Counted from the stretch's first letter, positions 47,921 through 60,870 are shown. The stretch is DNA of 64,000 bases from Sisyra terminalis (GCA_958496175.1 OY292275.1:46329701-46393700); one strand, 5' to 3'. Numbers and translations are program-made. Notes: generated by a model not told the origin, from the letters alone.

Positions 47921-49103
47921 TGCACGGGTGAGTCTTCTATTAAAACGTATAAATTGGTATGACGTAAAAATACAGCCAAATTGGTTCGACTAATTTAAAC
48001 ACAATAGGCATTGTTTTGCAAATATCAATCGTACATTTTTCAAACATTAATTCTGTGTAAATATCGTTCGATAAGAAATGTTAATGTACTGTTGGTACAA
48101 ATTGCAATGATTAGGGTGTTGAAATTTTTTTCTCAAAAAAATTATTACGATATCGCTCAATTTAGACGAGCACGTTTCCGAAATAACTCATCAAACTATT
48201 ATAATAATAGACTTTATTTTCAATTTGTTCTGGCAGCGATTCAAGTCTCCTATCCGAGTATTTTCATTACCAAGAAATAAACTAGAAATTTTCCTCAACG
48301 TTTTCATTTCAAAACGAGCAAATTTGAAAATTTCTCGACATCAATTAAATCATTGATGAAACAAATAGACAATGAACAAACTATTTGAAACATTTTTTTT
48401 TACATCGAAAATCAAAGAAATTTTCAAAATGATTAGTTAATCATGAAGGTCAGTTAATAACTCGTTAATTATAGTTTTTCTGTTTAATTTTTTTATATAT
48501 ACATATTTTTTTTTAATTTCAGTTTGTCTTTTTGTAGATTGTGAAGAATAAATTTGATTTTAAAGAAAAGAAACCCATTTAATCGCCCACACCATTTTTT
48601 CACTAATCGAAGAAGAAATTTTTTTACATTTGAATTCATCTGCTTTTTATATGTAATCATTTGAAACTTTTCCGGTTTCATTTAAAATATTTTACTTAGA
48701 GTTTGTTTTAATTTAATTAAAAATATATGACATTGAAAAACTTAAAAAAAAAACATCATTTTTATTATCCGCATTTTCTTCGGATGTGATTTTATTTCAA
48801 GTTTTTATCTGATATGAAATTACTGTACGAAATGTTAAATTTATTATGTTTTTACTAAAATAGATAATATTTCATTGATTGTTTGTATATCATTTAAGAA
48901 TTGCCATTGATATCAGTTGGACATAAACTTTCTCCATTTACGAGTATCTTATCTCGGCAAACTTTAAAAACAATTAGTAGAAACAAATAATAAATTGTAT
49001 GCAAGTCCCTTCTTAAGCATTTGAAAAATGACCAAAATCAGAAATTTATGAGATAATGTTCATAATCTCACAAAATCGTTTATTAATCCTTTTTAATAAA
49101 ACA
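47921..49103. other. AT-rich stretch downstream of UBE2H
   Basis: No supported gene. Frames at 48011-48280 (+) and 48493-48681 (-) are low-complexity and lack domains. Confidence 0.35.
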
Positions 49104-49943
49104 GGGTATTTGACAAATTTTGAAAAAAACTGTTTAAATTATTCGATTTTACTTTATAAACACATTGCATCAATATTTTCGAGAAATCTACTGTATTATT
49201 AATAAAAATCAATGTTAAAGTTCAAATTACCAAAAACGCTATTTCGATAATGACGATGACGTCATTTGCAAGTAAACAAGTTAATCTACTTATTCAGCTA
49301 AAGTAAATATTGCCATTTTTCTTCAAATTTATTGAATAAAATGGCATACACATGATGTGTAGTACCTCAATCTATAATTACATCTACATAAACTCCACAT
49401 AAATTGTTTGTTTCTGTTCCAACAAATCCCCAAAAAAAAGTTGTTTCAAACCTTTGTTTACATAACTTATAATGAGATTTTACAAAACTTCTGAATGAAG
49501 AAACAAACGTTTATAAATAGTAATTCTCTGTCTATCTTAAATTACAAGTTACTGTTGTCATCTCACACAAAATTTGACACTATTTTAAGATTCAAAATGA
49601 ATACTCGAACATTTATTATAATATTTTATAAGAAAAATTATCTTAAAACTAAATCAGTAATAGCTGAAAGATGGAATACTACACTTAAAAACATTAAGAT
49701 TAAAACAGCAATCCATCAAGGAAGGTATGTTTACTAGCATATGACGTCACCGGAATTACAACCAATCACAAATCGTTCTCGTTCCAGTTGATATTTCAAT
49801 AGTTGTCATATTTTTTTTCGTGAAATTTGCAAAAACTCTACATAGCTTATTGTGAAATAAAGTGAAATATGATGTTTTATACTAATATATGCTAGAATTT
49901 CATTAATTAGTACTATGTTTGTTGACAACGTTGTCAAATACCC
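49104..49943. mobile_element. Inverted-repeat element with TGACGTCA subterminal motifs
   Basis: The ends read AGGGTATTTGACAA and TTGTCAAATACCCT, a perfect 14-bp inverted repeat. Inside, TGACGTCATTTGCAAGTAAA at about 49253 faces the mirrored TTTACTAGCATATGACGTCA at about 49728. No transposase was recognised; an 80-codon frame inside (49495-49737) has no domain. The target duplication could not be identified. Similar TGACGTCA phrases occur near 50557 and 51846, so related fragments may exist there. Confidence 0.65.
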
Positions 49944-50964
49944 TATTTATAACTTGTATTTCTAATAGAAAATACAGTTAAATTCAATGAAAAACAAAAA
50001 TATTAAAATCAAGTTGAATCTTTTAATCTTTTCCAAATACTTAATAAGCGTTAGGTGAAAATGTGCATTTCTTATATGTGTATATATAAAATGTTGGCAA
50101 TAGGCAATACACTTTACGAGACACGGTAAAATGTACCGAATACGAGTGTTTACTTGTAATCCTTGTGTTAATATGTACTATATTTATAATATATGTAATT
50201 ACAGATATAAACCTGGTACAAAATCTACCTACTATATTGTATCACACCTAAATTACAAATGTTTCACGGAAACATTCCTTACAATTCCTCGCCGAAAGTG
50301 TACTGCCATCGCAATATTCGAATTTTATTTATTTTTTTCGCAATCTTAATAAAATTAGCAACGCCTTTAAGTGACATAAATTTTCCAACAATATAGTAAT
50401 TTGCCGTATCGATATTTGAGCTATTTGCAATAAGACTCAATCTGTGATAAACTTTGTCATGAGAGATTTTTTCAAATACTATTTTTATTTGAAAGAAATA
50501 ATCATTTTTAAGTTTTTGATTCAATTGTGAATTATTAATATTACAGTCATTGTTGTATGACGTCATATATTTATTAATTTATTTAAATAAAACAAAAAAA
50601 GAATTGAAATATTAATATATAATATTTCATGTAAAAAGTTTGTTTTATTGTAAATAAATTTATGTTTAAAAATTTGATCACATTTGTCTTTATTCCAACT
50701 TTTTTATCACTCAATTATAGCAATATAAACAATAATTCTTTGTATAAATATTTTCTTTGAGTTCTTTACTCATGATTTTCAATAAAATTGATCTCTATAA
50801 TAAATTACTTATAAATGAAATTTAATCAATAATTTCAACAGTCAAAAATCTAAATATACCTTTTAATTGTCCACTAAAAATCAAGTAAAAAAACGTTTAT
50901 AATTATATTGTTAATAATATTTACTCTATTGACTAGATTATAACTAAAACGGAATCAATATTCT
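49944..50964. other. AT-rich stretch with one TGACGTCA site
   Basis: No supported gene. The minus-strand 95-codon frame 50279-50566 begins at a TGACGTCA-bearing sequence and ends in a Lys-rich run without a recognisable domain. The rest is AT-rich. Confidence 0.3.
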
Positions 50965-50965
50965 G

Positions 50966-51103
50966 GGTCATTCATAAATTACGTTTTTCTTTAAACTTTT
51001 TACTATAATAGAGAATAAGATGTTAAAATAAGACATTATATACAAGTTACTCTAATAGTGATTCAAGTCGTCATAATAATACCATATGTACTTATGAATG
51101 ACC
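50966..51103. mobile_element. Small MITE with GGTCATTCATAA ends
   Basis: The left end GGTCATTCATAAATTACGT and the right end ACTTATGAATGACC form a 13-14 bp inverted repeat around about 110 bp. A similar pair occurs at 53505-53664. No coding potential. Confidence 0.55.
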
Positions 51104-51214
51104 GGTCATAGAAAATATTAAATCAATTTATTAAAAAAAAAATACTTAAAAATTGTTTTACGCTAGTTCTTAAATTTGAGAAAATTTCTGTCCTTTCCCG
51201 CATGTTTAAATGTT

Positions 51215-51681
51215 TTAAGGGGGTTCTCCCATATGACGGCATTTTAATTTGTAAGCTTAACAGCATTGAATACACTAAAATCAATTGAAAATTAGGAAAG
51301 TTGAATTTTCGGTAGATTCCTGAAGAAAAAGTGATGGTTCAGGTTTTTTTTGTTGTTTTTGTTATAAAAAAATATATATTTGGAATTTTTCGATGATTTT
51401 AGTTCATTCCGTGCGTCTACATATGCTAGGTCTACTTTATAAATTGGAAGTCATTTGGTCAAACCATTCTTGAGATGTGATGGTAGAAAAAATGAAAAAT
51501 ACAATTTTTAAAAAAACGCGTTTATAGTCTTTAGTACGGTTAAAATTACGACTTCTATATCTTTGTAAGGACTGTATCTTTATAAAGACTTTCCGTTTTG
51601 AAAATCACTTTACCACCGTATTATAGACATGTTAAGGAAAAAGTTTATGCTAAAAACAATTAGACGGGAGAACCCCCTTAA
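51215..51681. mobile_element. TTAA-bounded MITE, complete copy
   Basis: A perfect 16-bp inverted repeat TTAAGGGGGTTCTCCC / GGGAGAACCCCCTTAA bounds 467 bp, with TTAA at each edge as a possible target duplication. The interior has no coding frame. The sequence at 1-556 is a diverged relative sharing most of the interior and the right end. The first bases of the terminal repeat resemble the TTAAGGG of the different element at 20000-20597. Confidence 0.88.
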
Positions 51682-53262
51682 GGTGAAATTACTAATTTTT
51701 GACAATAAAAATTGAGGAGCTTATCGTAACCTATTTAATATTTTTCCTTGACCTCACCTATGATAACATATACATATCTGACGATGTGTCAATTAGTGTT
51801 AATCATTGTGTGTGATCGGAAAATAGCAGATAAAATCGTTACCTTATGACGTCACTAGCATTACTCCTACGTCTGTGCGGGAAATAAGAACAGCCTTGGA
51901 TAGTATTGCTTTTCGAAAATTTAATAAAAGCCAATTCAATTTTGAATTTCTTCTATTATTTTTTTTAATATTCCACTATCAATGGCTATCAAAATCTTCG
52001 TTTTTAAGATCCAAATATAATATGATTTCGTCAAAAAATTCAAAAGAAAACGTTTCGAAAAATTTTAAAAAGCAAAATTCTAGTTTATTTAAAATCAATT
52101 CTACAACTCGTGTCTCATTTTTTAAATAAAACAAGTCAAATATATTGGACAATTAAGTTGTGGTTGCCACTTCTAAATTGGTTAATTATCCGTTTTCCTA
52201 GTAAAATAAGCATAAGACCCTTGGAAAGTCGTACCAGAACAAATATTTAAGTCTTTTAAGTTTGTATAAATTCGGTCTATGTAATATAATTCACTAGCCC
52301 TATTTTTTTAAAACTAATTTGTTTTACAAATTTTGTACTTCAAATTCATTGATTTGCAAATCGATTTCATTAATATATAGATAATTAGATTAGTAGTTCA
52401 TTGGTAGATGGACGAATTTGAAACCAGAAATTTGTAGTTATGTTTTTAATTAATAAATGATTAATAAAACCAGATTGAAACTTCGACATCGGTACATTAC
52501 TACAAAACCAAAGACTTGCGGTGTAAACAAATGAATAAACAATTATAACTCTTACCTACAAAAATTATGCAAAAAAAAACGTAAAATATACATAATTTAA
52601 ATAAATTAACTATAAGATTTAATGTAGTAGTTAATGCAGCTTGTGCACTCCATAATGAACATATTTCGATCTTATGAAAAAAGAAAAACAGACTGTTTTC
52701 TGTATTTTCTTTCTAATTATTAATATTAGAGATATATTATATTAAACATTTAATATCATATTCATTTCATTTCATTTTTGGTCTATCTTAGTGTTGTGTG
52801 GTTAATTATTTTACTAAGATAATTTTTTGCGTTTTTTTTTTACTGTTTCGTTTATAAATTATTATATTAACATTAGTGAGAACAATGTTATAATGTGTAA
52901 TATTATATATAAATTATAAAGAAGAAAATATATTATATATATATACATGAAAAAAAATTGTTTTAGAAATTTCTCGGTATAAAATGATATTTTCTGTACC
53001 GAAAAGTGATACGCCCAAACATTAATAATGTGAAAAATTAAAAGCAAAAATAAAACTATGGTTTGGAAGATAGAATTTTTTTAAAATACTAAACAATTTT
53101 CAATATCATTGATCTCAATTTGCAATGTATAAATCAGTAACAAAATAGTACCTAAATTAACATAGAAAAACTTAATAAATTTTTTATATAATATGTGGAA
53201 TTTAATTTCTGATAATTTGCTACAATACATGCAAATTTATAAAAAAAATGTGCTTAGGGATC
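51682..53262. other. AT-rich stretch
   Basis: No supported gene. It carries one TGACGTCA phrase near 51846 and an AT microsatellite around 52928-52950. The 84-codon frame 51875-52129 has no domain. Confidence 0.3.
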
Positions 53263-53501
53263 CAGTGGCGTAGCGTGCATTTTTACCTCGCGGGCCCACC
53301 GGAAATTTGCCGCCCCCGATTTTCATAATTAGTCAAAGAATTAGTAAAGTCAAATACCTTTTCTTTAATTATTTCAAATGTACACTTTGTGTTTTTCTCA
53401 AAGCTACATCTTTTATGAAACTATTAATGTTAATATGCCGCCCCATTTTCATGTATTATCCAGGGCCATACCCCCCTCGCACCCTACACGCTACATTACT
53501 G
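53263..53501. mobile_element. hAT-like MITE with CAGTGGCGTAGCG end
   Basis: The left end is CAGTGGCGTAGCGTGCA and the right end, inverted, is CAGTAATGTAGCGTGTA. Both are followed inward by GC-rich sequence containing GGGCC. The flanks TAGGGATC (53255-53262) and TAAGAATC (53502-53509) match at 6 of 8 positions. CAGTGGCGTAGC ends are common in hAT MITEs of animals. No transposase. Confidence 0.65.
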
Positions 53502-53504
53502 TAA

Positions 53505-53664
53505 GAATCATTCATAAATTTGGTACGTAAGACAAGTTTTCCATTTATAAATCCTGTACCTTCTCCTTGTAGTTAATTAAAATCATATCCTTATTGTACG
53601 TTAAATAAAAGGCATAAAAAAATCCAACTACTTAAAGCATATTGCTTCACTTATGAATGGTTCC
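53505..53664. mobile_element. Small MITE with ATTCATAA ends, second copy
   Basis: Left AATCATTCATAAATTTGG and right CACTTATGAATGGTTCC form an imperfect inverted repeat like that of 50966-51103. It lies directly against the right edge of the hAT-like MITE 53263-53501, so the exact border is unclear. Confidence 0.45.
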
Positions 53665-54792
53665 TATAAAATCGTAAAAATTGTGAATACACCACCAATT
53701 GATATGGAGGTGGAATTAATAAATAATAAATAATTAAAAGAAGGAGTATTAACATATATTAAGCAGAATGTGAGCACAAAGACTTATAGTTTGAAAACCC
53801 CTGATTTAAAACTACTCATTTACCAATAATATTTTTATAGTTTGCATCTCTGTAATAAATCTTAAAATCAGATAGATGATGCGTAAATAGTTTTGTTCTC
53901 TTGTTATTTTATTGATTACCATTAATTTTATTATTGATTCCAAAAATATTCGGTAGTACCCTATCGAACTTTTGGTTTCGGTAAGTTTCGGCTTTCTCTC
54001 GGTTTCGGCAGAAAATCTGCCAAAACCAAAAATGGAGCTGAAACTATGTTTAAACAAATTGATCAGCATAGCAGAGGCTTCAGCGTATTATAAATTTGTT
54101 AGTTGTGCTTTTTTTCAATAACCATTTTCATTCATAAAAGCTTATTTGTATTTAGGTAAAATATACAAAAAAGAATACATTAAAAAGGATTATATTATTA
54201 AGTTTCAGCCGAAACCAAAAGTGACAGTGAAATTTGGTTTTAGGTTGTAAAACCAAGTTTCTATCGTGGTAAGTGAGGATATAATTATTTAAAATTTTTG
54301 TAAATAATTTATATATATTTAACTTAATATAGAAGATTTTACTGCGTTGGTGAAAATAAAGCAAAAAGGATATAAAAATCGCATCGATCTCACCTGAACC
54401 TACATCTACATTGCTGTTTACTCTCCGTTTCAAGAGTTACTATTTTCCGGAACCGGAGAAAACAGAACATGACAAAACAGAACAGGTTCCAAAATTTTTA
54501 ATTTAAAAAAACAAACAAATAAACTAAATAAAAGTAAGAGAGTAGAATTACGAAGCCAGTCGAAAATACAGTACTGATTAGAAAGAGAATCCATACGTTT
54601 ACAATATAGAAAAAAAATGTATAAAAATATATACAGTAAGTATTTTTAAGCTTTGTGATATATTTCTATTGGTGCCAATATATATGTCTCTATCTTACAT
54701 TGACATATTTTACTCTCGTAAATGTTTTTTTTTAAATTTTTGAGGGTCCTAATAATGTCTTCGAAAAACAAATGAAAACAAATATGGAATAC
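53665..54792. other. AT-rich stretch with GGTTTCGG-type repeats
   Basis: Phrases such as TTTTGGTTTCGGTAAGTTTC near 53968 and the mirrored AAGTTTCAGCCGAAACC near 54201 suggest an old transposon of the kind with GGTTTCGG-rich ends, but no borders could be set. No gene. Confidence 0.35.
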
Positions 54793-54966
54793 CGCCTACT
54801 GGTAGCCGAGTGGTCTAGGTGACCGCTCCAAAACTAGTAGGTAGTGGGTTCGATCCTCGTATCGTGCAAATTTTCAATATTTCTCGATAGTGGATTTAAT
54901 TAACCCTAGAGTCGCTAAAGGACCTTAGTAGTTATAAAGCGACGGTAAATAGCAATTAAAAAAAAT
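54793..54966 (+). mobile_element. tRNA-derived SINE, copy 9
   Basis: CCTACTGGTAGCCGAGTGG and TCTAGGTGACCGCTCC (A-box region), GGGTTCGATCCTCG (intact B-box), ATATTTCTCGATAGTGG, TTAACCCTAGAGTCGCTAAA, then GTTATAAAGCGACGGTAAAT and an A-rich tail. Probably the best copy to use as a family type together with 36436-36607. Confidence 0.9.
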
Positions 54967-55290
54967 ACGGAACGTTCTGTTTTGTCGCAAAACCATTATT
55001 TTCTCAATAAACTGATTTTATTAATAAATTAGTTTAGTTTAGTTTATAAAGTTTCTCAACATTGCGATGAAGTAGTAGAAAAACGTACGAAAGAAAAATA
55101 TTCAGTAGTTATTTATGCATAGCAATGAGCTGAATTAATGTTGCATCCATTATATGAATTTATTTACCTTTTAACTCAACTTCATAATTTTTATATACTT
55201 TTGATTTGCAGTAAAAATATTTTTATAATTTTCGAAATCTCATTTCGATCTCAATAATCTTATAACATTGTTTCCAAATTATATTTTTTA

Positions 55291-55512
55291 GACTCAAATC
55301 TCTTTTATAACAGTAAAATCTGGCAACGTTGCATTTTCTACTGTATTTTTTTATTCTTTTCACGATTTTTTTAAATTCAATTCTAATATGGTATAGTTTT
55401 CTCTTTTGTAGCTAAATTTTCATTAAGCACTGACTTATTCGCGAATTAAATTAAAACCAAAGTCGAAAATGCAACGTTGCCAGATTCGACTGTTCTGAAA
55501 GGGACTTGAGCC
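55291..55512. mobile_element. Palindromic foldback element, copy 3
   Basis: Left arm GACTCAAATCTCTTTTATAA then ATCTGGCAACGTTGCATTTT; right arm AAAATGCAACGTTGCCAGAT and AAAGGGACTTGAGCC. The flanks ATTTTTTA (55283-55290) and CTTTTTTA (55513-55520) agree at 7 of 8 positions. The centre reads GAATTC-like AAATTCAATTCTAATATGG, shared with copies 1 and 2. Confidence 0.82.
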
Positions 55513-55520
55513 CTTTTTTA

Positions 55521-57862
55521 TTTTTGATCTTTTTGAAACCCGTCCCATTTAAAAGCTCTATTATGTACAATTATTTTACTAACGTTTGACAAAATTCCTC
55601 TTTATTCTATAATGTTGGTGATTTAATATATTGTAGTATCAGTCAATATAAATCTTAATATGTAAAAATAGAAAATTTCCATATATTTGATTTAAAAAAG
55701 TACAAAATATTCAAAATGCATAGTTTATCGTTTTAATTTGATCAAATTAAAATATTTATTTCCAATTAAATAATAATTTTTGTACACAAAAAAATAATTT
55801 TATATTATTTTATATTTATATTATAAATTATTGGATAGATACTAAATAAATAATTCAAAAGATAAAAAATCAATTTAAAATATATAACGTTTTATTGTGA
55901 TACTTTAATTCATAAAATGTTGCATTTATTATAAAATTACGTAGAGCCCTTACTAAAAATGAAATATATTATTTCTCTCAATTGATTAAAAAAAAAAGAG
56001 AAAAGATTGTATTAAATTTTGTAAATGAAGCGTATAATTGAAAAAAAAAAATATAAATTATTCTGAAAACAAATTTTAAATGACTGACATTAATTTAATT
56101 TTTATATTTCTATAACTTTTTAATGTTTCTTTTTAATTTATGCCTCATAATTTAAAAGAAAAAAAAAAGATTGTTAGTATAAATGAAACAAACTTACTGA
56201 ATAATTAATGCACTGCATATACAGAGATTATAAATAATACGGAAATGAATTTACAAAAATAAACTGAACCAAAAAAATAAAATTTTAATTACCTACCACT
56301 GTAAAATGTACATAAAATTATCAATAATGTGTTATATATAATAAGAATTCGGTTTTATTTGAACCAGAAGAGAATCAGTAAAGCGAAATGCTACAAAAAA
56401 TTTATATATTCATTGAAAAAATAACTATTTATAGTCTCAGCATGGAAAATATAAAGTTGAATTAAAAATAGATTGTTTCGCGAAGTGAAATATGAATTTA
56501 TAACGAAGAAGAATTGTTGTTTTACATAAAATTTTTAAAATGCTATTTTTCGGGTCATTTAAAAGTATTTAAGCGTATATACATACTTAAAATATATAAT
56601 GTTTACTTTTAGGTCATTCTATATTAACTGAACCAATGTTGGTTGCTTAACCATTTTCATTTTTTTCTAAAACCATGCAGTCTATATTTTTATAATTTTT
56701 TCTTTTTGAGCTATAATTTTTTTTTATAGGGACAACGAAATTTTGTTAAATTCTACCCTTGTTATAACTAATATTTCAAACCTAGTTCCCTCTAAAAAAT
56801 TGGAAAATAGATGTTTTATTCTTCATAAAAATACCTTTAAAGTATAAATGTTTTATTACCTTAATTATTTCTATTGAAAATTGGGTTTAATGTTTAACCT
56901 TTATGGGTTAAAATTCAATTTTTATATATTTTTGTGTATAATTTTCATCTCTTTAATTTAATAGTCATTCTAAGATTATGTTTTCCTCGAAAATACAAAT
57001 GATTAAGAAATTGGATAACGGTTAATAAATGGTTAATGATTAATCAAATATCTATTAAGGGGGAAGTTCTCTAATGTTCTATTGTTTCCCAGTTAATAAA
57101 TGAAAAGTCCGTATAAACAAATACGGACATTCGAAATGTGGCAAAAGTTATACCACTGTATTCATAAATTAGCCTACATTATAGTATGGATAAAATAGTA
57201 CACAAATTGTATTCATAATAGGAAAAATATTTTTATCGGTCATATTATTTTTTAGTGTGTACATAATACATATTGTTCTCTAAATTATTGGCTGCGATCC
57301 TCATTTTATCTTTAAAAAACAATATTTATGAATTTTGACCTTTAGGTGTACGAAAATCACCTCATGATTAGTAAGTATCAATAGTCAATGAATAGTTAAA
57401 AAATATTCATTTTATAAAAAATATATTTACAGTAATTTAAATGTGTTATGTTGTTTATATTTTTATTAGATAAACGGATTTACAAGGCTGGCTAAATCAC
57501 AGGCTAACCAGGCAAGTGGTGTTGATCCCGAAGGGGGAGTTGGCAAAAAAGGGAGATATTCCCTCAGGTAATTGAATTCCACTTAGAAAAGTGTGGGTGA
57601 GAAAAAAACATCTCATTATACCCACAGTGTTACACCACAGTTGTTATTAGGAAAAATGAATAGTATTTGCATCTATTTAAAGAAAGTTAAATCGCTATAA
57701 AGGACTTTAGCCGTTTTCTTTTTCCTTATTGAATTATATTTACGTTTTACTATTGGAAAAGAAATAGAGAAAAAAATATTAAGACATAAAGATAAAATAT
57801 CCCATCTCTATTTCTCTTCCGACAGTTAAATGTAATTATAATTTTAAAAAGAAAAATAAAAC
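55521..57862. other. AT-rich stretch with one GC-richer island
   Basis: No supported gene. An island at 57475-57650 (AAGGCTGGCTAAATCACAGG, then GATCCCGAAGGGGGAGTTGG) stands out in composition and includes a possible hairpin GTGGGT...ACCCAC near 57594-57628. It matches no family recognised here. Confidence 0.35.
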
Positions 57863-58048
57863 GATTAAAATCCCTTTTAGCGACACCAACATCTGGCAAC
57901 GTTACTTTTTCTACTTTGTTGCTAATTTAATTCGCGATCTTTTGTGGCTACTTTTTCATTATGGCCCAATTTATTCGCGAATTTAATATAAACAAAGTTT
58001 AAAATGCAATGTTGCCAGATACTGATGTTGCTAAAAGGGACTTGAGCC
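57863..58048. mobile_element. Palindromic foldback element, copy 4
   Basis: Left TCCCTTTTAGCGACACCAAC then ATCTGGCAACGTTACTTTTT; right AAAATGCAATGTTGCCAGAT then GATGTTGCTAAAAGGGACTT and GAGCC. The first 8 or so bases of the left edge (normally GGCTCAAG) have diverged. Same family as 7199, 36052 and 55291. Confidence 0.78.
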
Positions 58049-58347
58049 AAAAATACAAACATTGAAAAATGCAGTTTATAAAATTATCATCAAAAAAGAG
58101 ACATGTTATATTAAAAATTAAACAGACCTTTATATAAGTCACATAAGAGTTGCCGTTATCATACCCTAGTAGTTTAATGGTCAGTACCTTCTATAACTTA
58201 TTGAAGGCCCTTGGCCCATTATGATAATAGGGCTCCTATGACTTTGACAGAGGACTATTTGGTAAAACAAGTACAAAGAGTAAATACCTATGCCAAATTC
58301 TAAACTTATTCGACGGTTATTTTTATTTCTTTACTGTCACATTAAAT

Positions 58348-58581
58348 CAGTGTTTCTTAAATTGGGGTGCCCGCACCCCTGGGGAGCTGAAAGGCATTTT
58401 TGGGGACGCGGGAGACACCCCTAACAATATAAATTATAAAATCTTTGATAATAAATTTCGCAAAAAATGTATTTTTCTAAACTATAAAAACCAAACCATG
58501 CATTCCATTTATAAATGAGGTGTGGAGACCTATTTTCAGAGTCAAAAGGGTACGGCTCACATAAAAGACTAAGAAACACTG
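58348..58581. mobile_element. hAT-like MITE with CAGTGTTTCTTAA end
   Basis: Left CAGTGTTTCTTAAATTGGGG and right CTAAGAAACACTG form an inverted repeat of about 12 bp of the Charlie-like hAT type. Next to the left end is GCACCCCTGGGG, a typical companion. The 8-bp flanks CATTAAAT and CATTTGAG agree only at 5 of 8 positions. Confidence 0.65.
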
Positions 58582-60870
58582 CATTTGAGCATTTGCATAT
58601 ATGAATGATAGATTTTTGCTTACTTTGGAAAACCTAATAAGCAAGTAAATATTATAGTCAGTAATTATCATTTGATTTTCTTAACATATACCGCATATAG
58701 TTATCGTTAATGAAAATCGGTTAGCACTAGGTGATGTTCATCGATACATATTTATATATTTGGTTCTTAAAAATCATCGGGGAAAAATAACTCTTAATTC
58801 CCGAAAAATCGCCGACCTCTGGAGTATACGATATAGGTTACCAATGTTGAATATTTTTTTAAAATTTTGATTTTATCCGTTTATTCTTAAGAATTCAGCC
58901 ATAAGGGGGTATCCATTAATTACGTGAGACAATTTTAGCTTTTTTTGGCGCGCCTTCCCCCCTTGGTAAGATTTCGAGAGGTTTTGCTCGACCTCCTGCC
59001 CTAATACCACGTGAGATTTTTTCAAAATGCGTATTTGCCAAAAAAAAAGCAATTTAAAAAAAATCGTGATATTTGCCGAGACCATCCTATCCTCCACGTG
59101 AGATTTTGCTCAACACCGCCTGCCCCCTAATTAACTATGAATATTGTTCTCAAGGTATAGTAACAAAAGGGTCGTCAAATTAAAACTGTGACAAGCAGTC
59201 CAGGCTTTTCCTATAATATTCATTAAATAATAAAAATAATCAAAAATAAGTTTTCATTTGAAGTAGGTATCTGCGAAAACATTTTCTTCCACTCTATATC
59301 TATCAACTTGCCCCTGGTAGTCCAACAATTGGCAGGACCCTTGTCTGGCAACCTTGAATTAAATTTTCAAAAATTCCACCACAATTTTTCCATGTCAAAA
59401 ATGCAAAGGTTTATATTGTCATATTTATAGTTAGTCGACAATAAAAGGCGATGCCAAGAGACGAATATAAATTTAGTTTTGGCTTTAAGATATCAATTTT
59501 CAATACTATCAAGTATCTGATTGTAAAGATAAGTTCTGGGGATCAATTGTCAGAGATAAGTAACCGAAGATCAATAATCACCTCAACTCTTTATAAACTA
59601 AGCCATACTTCCCCTTTAATTTTTTTTCAATAAGTATACGACTTTATTAAAATTTAAAGTTCTATATTATTTTATTGTTAGAACGCATAGATTCATTGCA
59701 AGTTTGATATAACTTGATGAAGTTGATAATTTATTACGTATCTATAAGTTAGAGAAACGATAAAATTTTTTCTTTAAATTGGCAAAATTTAAAACTAATA
59801 TTGATTAATTTCGCCCTTTTCGCACCATTTTTGTCCCGCTTACCAAATAATTGGAACCAATATTGTCTATTTTCATCCCCATCGATCCCTAAATGGATTC
59901 CCGATCTATTTATAATCGGCTTTGAATTCAATCAGATGTTAAGTACCACCTGACGAATTGCAGCCAAACATACACACCTGGCCAATAAAATCGATGATGA
60001 TTAATCAAACGAACCGTGCGATTCACGCGCATAAATTAACATCTCTGGGGACTTGTCCTGATCTAGAATAAAGATAGATCCACAACAAGCCTCAACAAAA
60101 TTTTAATACTCAACACAATGATCGCTGGTGAGCCGTCGCGTACCTACGCTTTATTCTTCCTAACAATAGTTATATTTAGATCGCGCGTTTTCCACTTTTC
60201 AAATTACAACTTTCGGCGCTAGAATATCAATGTCCAAATTGAAACTAGGTCGGGATAATATTTGTATTTTTTTATAGACTTCTTCAACAAATCAATTGTA
60301 AGCCACAAATAAGACTTGCCAAAAGTTAAACCCGAACTAATAGAAAATTCAAGAATATATATTTTAAGAATTACAATTTGTCGACACTAATTTTAAATAA
60401 TGAGAACTATTTGATGCCAAGCTTATAAATTAGAGCTTTGGAAAATATTGTTTAATTTACGTTAAAAAAAATAAATACTTTTCAAGTTCATGCCAAATGG
60501 TCGTAAATAGATTGAAACACCTGCAAATTGTTGAGTTAATGTAGCGCAAAATTAGGTCAAAGATTCCTTCTGGATTTTAATTTTTTTCAAAAAATTTAAT
60601 ATTTAATATTGCGAGAAGTGATGATATTTTATGCAGCCACTCATTGAATTATCAATTGAGATTATTTTTAAGTTAACTTAAGATTACATAACGGGATAAC
60701 ATGAAAATTTCAATCGTATCGATGTAAAAATAGCAATGGACATGCTTTGGCACTAATTAGGGAACATTCGCGAATCTCCCGACCAATTCAATATGATGAA
60801 ATACATTTTTTGATATATTCCAACTCTTAAATTGATACAATTCAATTCAGTCATTAATTATTTCACTTAC
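58582..60870. other. Intergenic DNA with a GGGGGTATCCATTAATTACG-type repeat
   Basis: At 58905-59140 the phrase GGGGGTATCCATTAATTACG begins a repeat-like stretch in which CACGTGAGATTTT occurs near 59007 and 59095 and a Pro-codon-like C-rich segment occurs twice (CCTCCTGCCCTAAT, CGCCTGCCCCCTAAT). Such GGGTGTCCATTAATTACG ends are common in arthropod MITEs. No gene was recognised; frames at 59451-59633 and 59749-59931 have no domain. Confidence 0.4.

Noticed and set aside
50279..50566. 95-codon minus-strand frame
   Set aside because: No recognisable domain, biased composition, and it starts in a TGACGTCA-bearing repeat-like sequence.
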